Part shown: in pieces, positions 59,990 to 64,000 of the stretch
How the letters are laid out: the number at the start of each line of letters is the position of its first letter
Numbering within the stretch: the stretch's first letter is position 1
Assembly (NCBI GenBank): GCA_023213395.1
Contig: CM041465.1
Coordinates: forward strand, 148,187,741 to 148,251,740
DNA: 64,000 nucleotides
Direction: 5' to 3'
From: Cycas panzhihuaensis
Lineage: Eukaryota > Cycadophyta
Made by a program: the position numbers and the translations under genes
The notes under the pieces: model-generated
Databases searched by the model: none
Told to the model about the DNA's origin: nothing
The model's input: the letters and a program-made list of their open reading frames with translations, nothing else

Positions 59990-61763
59990 ATATAAAATAC
60001 ACTTATCTCTATGATCCCTTATGAGACCTCTTTAAAGCACCTAGATTTGCCCTCTCCCCTCTACCTGAAATCTACCCATGTATAGACTCTCTATGAGGTG
60101 GAAGATGATGTTGTCCCTATTGTATTATATTACTCCCTGATGGAGTAAATCGTGCTCCTACCTATGCCAACATTATCATACATAGATGATGTCTCTCATT
60201 CTCTGTCACTTTAAGCTCCAGATCCCGTACTCTAAACTCTACTCTCATATCTATATATAGGTCTTGAGCTCGAAGAGCATGGCTAAAGTAGCCAATACAT
60301 CATCCTAGTAGGGTACGGTCCACTATGTTCTAGGTAGGCACCTCCTCCAATGTAGGAATATAGGGGAATATTAGCTCAAGCATTCTCTACACCTTCTCCA
60401 AGGTTTTAACCTCATCATCCATCTAATGGAAATATGTAACTCATGATCAGTCGACTAGAACAAAAAATCTTGAATAAAAAAGAAATATAATTTGATATAA
60501 GAGAAATCAATCAAATGTTATACCTGATGGCTCACCTCCTCTTGTTGGCTTTGATCTCATCACCTCCTCAACTAACGTCACCCCCTCTTCCTGTGGCTCA
60601 TGGGGAGCCTCCTCATTAGGCTCACCCTCTCTTGCCCTTCTCCCTCCTCCTCTACCCTGCCCATCATCTGAGTATAACTCCATGCTCTATATGGAGCCTC
60701 CTCTTCCCTCATCTAGTACTCCACCTACTCTCTCAAGCACCTAATGACTCCCTCCTCCTCTCTACTAGTCAAGGCACCTCCCTTTCCTCCTCATCCCATC
60801 TCACCACTACCTCTACCATCTCTTCTACCTCGACCTCCTCCATCTCACCCTCTACCTCTCCCTTGACCTATGATAGGAGCCTCACCTACTGCCCCTCTCT
60901 TTGTAGCATCTATTTCATCATCACTCCATGGTGGTAGGTCTACATAGGTGTTCTCTATGAGTTGTCTCCTTGTCATCCTACTGAGGAGAGGACTTATATA
61001 CTCCTATTTATGATAGCTGGCATGTTATAGATCCTAACTCTCATATACCATATCTTCATCCCTGGATCTATAATGGTCAACTCCTCTAGTTCTCCTTCTG
61101 GCCTCATTAGTGAAATGTGGTCATATAACCAATACACCAATATAGAATTATATGAGAATCTTCCTCTCCTCATCCTCTTAATCCTTAAAAATTGGTGGTA
61201 TATGTTGTCTACTATATACTACCCCCAATTGATCTGGATCCCCTGCTCGCACCTTCTCACTACACCTATCCATTGAGCTAGAACCCCCATGAAATTATGG
61301 GTTCTAGTTATCCTCTAAATAATAATCAAAGTAATGATCCTTTCTGCTACAAGAATGTCCACTATCATCTGTATGGCCTTTACTGACACCCCATGTAGGC
61401 TAATTTGATCTGCATAGCCTATCAGTTATTTACTACATGCCATCTAAGACTCTTCATCTATCATCCTAATGAGTCTCACCTGCTCACCATGCTAGCTCAC
61501 TCCTAGGATTCTTCCTACATCTCTCAAAGTGATCTCTATCTCCCCAATAGCCTGTACTATGAAGGAATTATTCTCGAGGACCTAACAACTCATGAGGTCA
61601 TGTAATATCTCATGCTCCATCACTAGCTAGGTCAATCTACTCGCTCGTCAGAGTCCATTGGCTTTCAAAATAGCCTATCCTACCTCATCTAGGTCGTTGA
61701 TTAACTCCTAATGGCCATTCCCTCATTCTCTCTTATATCTACTCTCTCTAGAGCTTGTATCAT
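59990..61763 (-). pseudogene. E1 antisense ORF, plant-mobile-domain-like
   Basis: Read on the - strand from MIQALERVDIRENEGMAI (ATG at 61763), then decayed copies of the E2 words. A candidate intron lies at 60423-60523 and the tail reads DDEVKTLEKV, RMLELIFPYIP and RDLELKVTENERHH, the same pattern as in E2. Stops and frame changes are many. Its low-complexity linker lies at about 60,600-60,940. Homology to E2 runs along the whole length. Confidence 0.75.
60423..60523 (-). other. Candidate intron in E1 antisense ORF
   Basis: On the - strand TCAG|GTATAACA opens and TTCCATTAG closes a 101-bp T-rich interval at the place of the E2 and T1 introns. Confidence 0.65.
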
Positions 61764-62530
61764 GTTATAAAAATCATGTTAATCCCTTGATTTCATTTTT
61801 TAAATTTTAATTTTTAAGTTTTCCTTAAGAAAAATTAAAAAGTGTGATCATGTAATGAAAAATGTGACTTCAGAGTCAAAAATATGATTTCATAGTCAAA
61901 AGCATGATTTCTTCTAACTGTCCTAAATTACAAAATCACATTTTTAGCCCTATTATCATATTTTTCACTAGTTAGCTATATTTTTAATACAGTACCTATG
62001 CTTTTCTCATTGTATTATAATGTTTTTATATAGACAACTTAAAAAATTAAAAAAATAATAAGTCTAACTTATCATATACCTATCTCTCTGCTCTATAATA
62101 CTGATGATGACCTCCTAAAGCTAGTCTTCTGTCAAAATGAGCTCCTGATCACCCAAAAAATGAGAGAAAAAACCTTTAGTTGGCTCATTTTTCCTTCTCT
62201 CTCCTACAAAAATGAAATCCATTTCTTATCAATTTTCCTTATAAAGGAAAGGGACTTTTGTCTTTTTTTCGAGGTAGGTTTTTCTTTAGCATCTATGGAA
62301 TTTATCATAGTGGATTTTACTTCTTTTCAATTATCATTATTGTATAAAATCACTTTGAGATGCTAAAAACCATCCGTTTTCTCTTTGATAGGCTAAATTA
62401 TCATTATTGGGATATATTTACCTTCTCATAGAGTTTATTTACCTTCGGAGGCATGATCCATCATCTCATATTCACTCTTTATATATGGATCCTCATGTTA
62501 GTCTCTAGAATAATATTTTGAGTTCTCTTT
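61764..62530. other. E1 region upstream of antisense ORF
   Basis: Colinear with E2 52,021-52,792. It carries short recurrent words (ATGTGACTTCAGAGTC, AAATATGATTTCATAGTC, AGCATGATTTC, AATCACATTTTT) between 61,845 and 61,950. No coding region. Confidence 0.5.
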
Positions 62531-62850
62531 CACCTATTAATGAGCTTAAACTATGATAAGGGCATGCTCTCAGCCTTCTTTCATCTATTAATGAGCTTAA
62601 ACTATGATAGACTGACACTTTGAATTCCTTCATTTCTATTAAAGATCCTAAACTATGATAGAAGATAACTCTGAGTCCCTTCTACCTATTAAAGAGCTTA
62701 AACTATGATAGGGAACCCTCCAAAATTTGATCGGTAATGAGGTTAAACTATGATAATTAATCTCTAAAGGCCTCCACTGTATTGATGAGGCTAAACTATA
62801 ATGGATCCCTCTGAGAGGTCACCTATTAATGAGCTTGAAAACTATGAAAG
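62531..62850 (+). repeat. E1 3' tandem array 1 (TTAATGAGCTTAAACTATGAT)
   Basis: About seven degenerate units with CTATTAATGAGCTTAAACTA; same family and place as 52793-53166. Confidence 0.87.
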
Positions 62851-62929
62851 CCTATCCTTTTTACTTTAGCAAAAAGGTTTCCCTCCAATGCATGGTTAAA
62901 GAGAGATAAACTATGACTAGTTGTATATT

Positions 62930-63035
62930 AAAGTCCATCTAGTTTATGGGCATTTGATAGTAAAGTCCCATCCAGTTTATGGGTATTAGGTAGTCTTTCT
63001 TTAGTAGTGAAGTCCCATCTAGTTTGTGGGCATTA
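62930..63035 (+). repeat. E1 3' tandem array 2 (AAGTCCCATCTAGTTTGTGG)
   Basis: Three units, counterpart of 53240-53358. Confidence 0.85.
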
Positions 63036-63049
63036 TATAATTTATCTTT

Positions 63050-63182
63050 GGTGATGGATACCTAGTCCTTTTGGGTGAGTTTTTTAGTGATAATAGGTGC
63101 CCAGTCCTTTTGAGTAAGAGCTGTAAATAATAGCCTTTTGATAGTAGAAACCTAGTCCTTTTGGGTAAGTTTATTAGTGAGA
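63050..63182 (+). repeat. E1 3' tandem array 3 (CCCAGTCCTTTTGGGTAAG)
   Basis: Three units, counterpart of 53375-53575. Followed at about 63,368 by the purine tract AAGGGGG and LTR D. Confidence 0.85.
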
Positions 63183-63378
63183 GTCTTTTGGTCTTATTAC
63201 TATAGGAATTTTGTCTCAGTTTGGATTATAGAATCGACATAGTTTTTCACCTCATCATTCACGTATCTCATTTAGATTCCCTTCATGTTTGATAATAGAA
63301 TTATCACTTTTGTCATTGCAACCTCTCACCATCTTACTTTCTTTGTGGAGTAGGAGCTTCAGGTGTCAAGGGGGTAAA

Positions 63379-64000
63379 TATTTCACTAAAACCTAGCCTC
63401 ATATTTGTATTTATAACTTTTGATATAGTTCTCATATAGTTTCATAATAAAAATGAATGATAGACTTATTTTATCATGAGTTAGGCCATGTTTTGATGAA
63501 GTAGTTTATTGATTTGCTTAATGATATATGATGAATTATGATGTGTTGTATATTTATGCTATCACCTACTAATGACGGATACTTATGGAATTAAATTTTT
63601 TCTTTCATGATTACTTTTATTTAACTTTTCCCTTGAAACTTTTTCTTTTCATATTTTATCCTTAATTTCACCCAAATTTTATCATTTTTGATCATTTTTG
63701 GGCTTGTTCTCATCATTTTCATCATGCTTTAGGACTCTTTCCTCATTAATGAAGTCATTTGTGCTTAAATTTATGACTAAAAATTAATTTTTTAACTTTT
63801 GATGAGTTAATTTTTATTTTTTCATTTATTGCATTTTTAGTATTGCAAAAAACATGACTAATCGTATTTTTAGAGTAAAGTCATATTTTTGGTAGGTCTA
63901 AATATGTGACTGGTCATATTTTTTACTATTATGCATGTAAAACTCAACTAATGCATTAGATTTTTATATGTTTCCACCTAGATTCAATGAAATCTTATCT
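63379..64000 (+). repeat. E1 3' LTR (LTR D), truncated by the window end
   Basis: Starts TATTTCACTAAAACCTAGCC. It follows LTR A in subfamily variants (TTTGATATAGTTCTCATATA, GTAGTTTATTGATTTGCTTA) and differs there from LTRs B and C. It has two copies of the internal unit of about 55 bp (about 63,835-63,935), where LTR A has one. Confidence 0.9.

Larger units (their letters stand above)
26879..64000 (+). mobile_element. Ty3/gypsy Tat-like element E1, interrupted by E2 and running off the window
   Basis: Outer element of a same-family nest. The parts are: LTR 26879-29133, gag start to zinc finger 29186-31858, [E2 at 31859-56089], zinc finger to protease and pre-RT spacer 56090-58190, aRNH, antisense PMD-like ORF, tandem arrays, and the second LTR from 63379. 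Broken at its zinc-finger codons (K-W-C | S-Y-H), it resumes there after E2. LTRs A and D share subfamily-specific sequence (for example TTTGATATAGTTCT near the start) that the E2 LTRs lack, which confirms the pairing. The RT, RNase H and integrase region is deleted. Excluding E2 it spans about 12.9 kb inside the window. Confidence 0.9.

Noticed and set aside
26879-63379. Row of tandem elements sharing LTRs
   Set aside because: The E1 gag is continued exactly across E2, the GTGCT duplication is perfect, and LTR variants pair A-D and B-C; nesting explains all.

Overview
This is repeat-only DNA from a large plant genome. I found no convincing single-copy host gene, no rRNA, tRNA or CRISPR, and no bacterial-style gene organisation. 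Almost everything can be explained as nested, decayed LTR retrotransposons of two plant superfamilies: Ty1/copia (two elements) and Ty3/gypsy of the Tat type (three elements). The Tat assignment rests on very long LTRs of 2.3-2.7 kb, a gag-pol followed by an additional archaeal-like RNase H (aRNH), an antisense extra ORF resembling the plant mobile domain (PMD), and 3' tandem arrays. The species cannot be named from this window; a flowering plant is likely but not proven.

Layout. (1) 1-1512: unassigned flank. (2) 1513-23515: copia element 'C1' on the + strand, bounded by a perfect 5-bp target-site duplication (TSD) GGAAC, with 297/298-bp LTRs, a tRNA-iMet primer site and a polypurine tract. 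Its pol gene is split between RT and RNase H by a 14.3-kb Tat element 'T1' (7677-22024) whose gag-pol lies on the - strand. (3) 23516-26878: unassigned AT-rich spacer. (4) 26879 to the window end: Tat-like element 'E1' (+ strand; LTR 26879-29133, and a second LTR starting at 63379 and running off the window). Its gag is broken at the zinc-finger codons by a second copy of the same family, 'E2' (31859-56089, perfect TSD GTGCT). E2's gag is in turn broken by copia element 'C2' (34607-42837, - strand, TSD TGTAT/CGTAT). A further LTR-like fragment of about 0.67 kb sits in E1 gag. Nesting therefore reaches three levels: E1 contains E2, which contains C2.

What the genes would have done: gag makes the particle; protease, RT-RNase H and integrase mature, copy and insert the element. 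All five elements are dead (stops, frameshifts, changed catalytic residues). The three Tat-like elements have each lost a different block of the RT/RNase H/integrase core, yet all keep the integrase C-terminal tail or its surroundings, the aRNH and the antisense PMD-like ORF.

The most interesting signal is that antisense ORF. It is present in all three Tat-like copies, opposite to gag-pol, with a PMD-like N-terminal half, an acidic/low-complexity linker, an apparent 77-104-bp intron at the same place, and a coiled-coil-like tail. The order of aRNH and antisense ORF is swapped between T1 and E1/E2. E1 and E2 also share several identical premature stops, which suggests they descend from an already defective, trans-mobilised source, or that the same methylated sites decayed in parallel.
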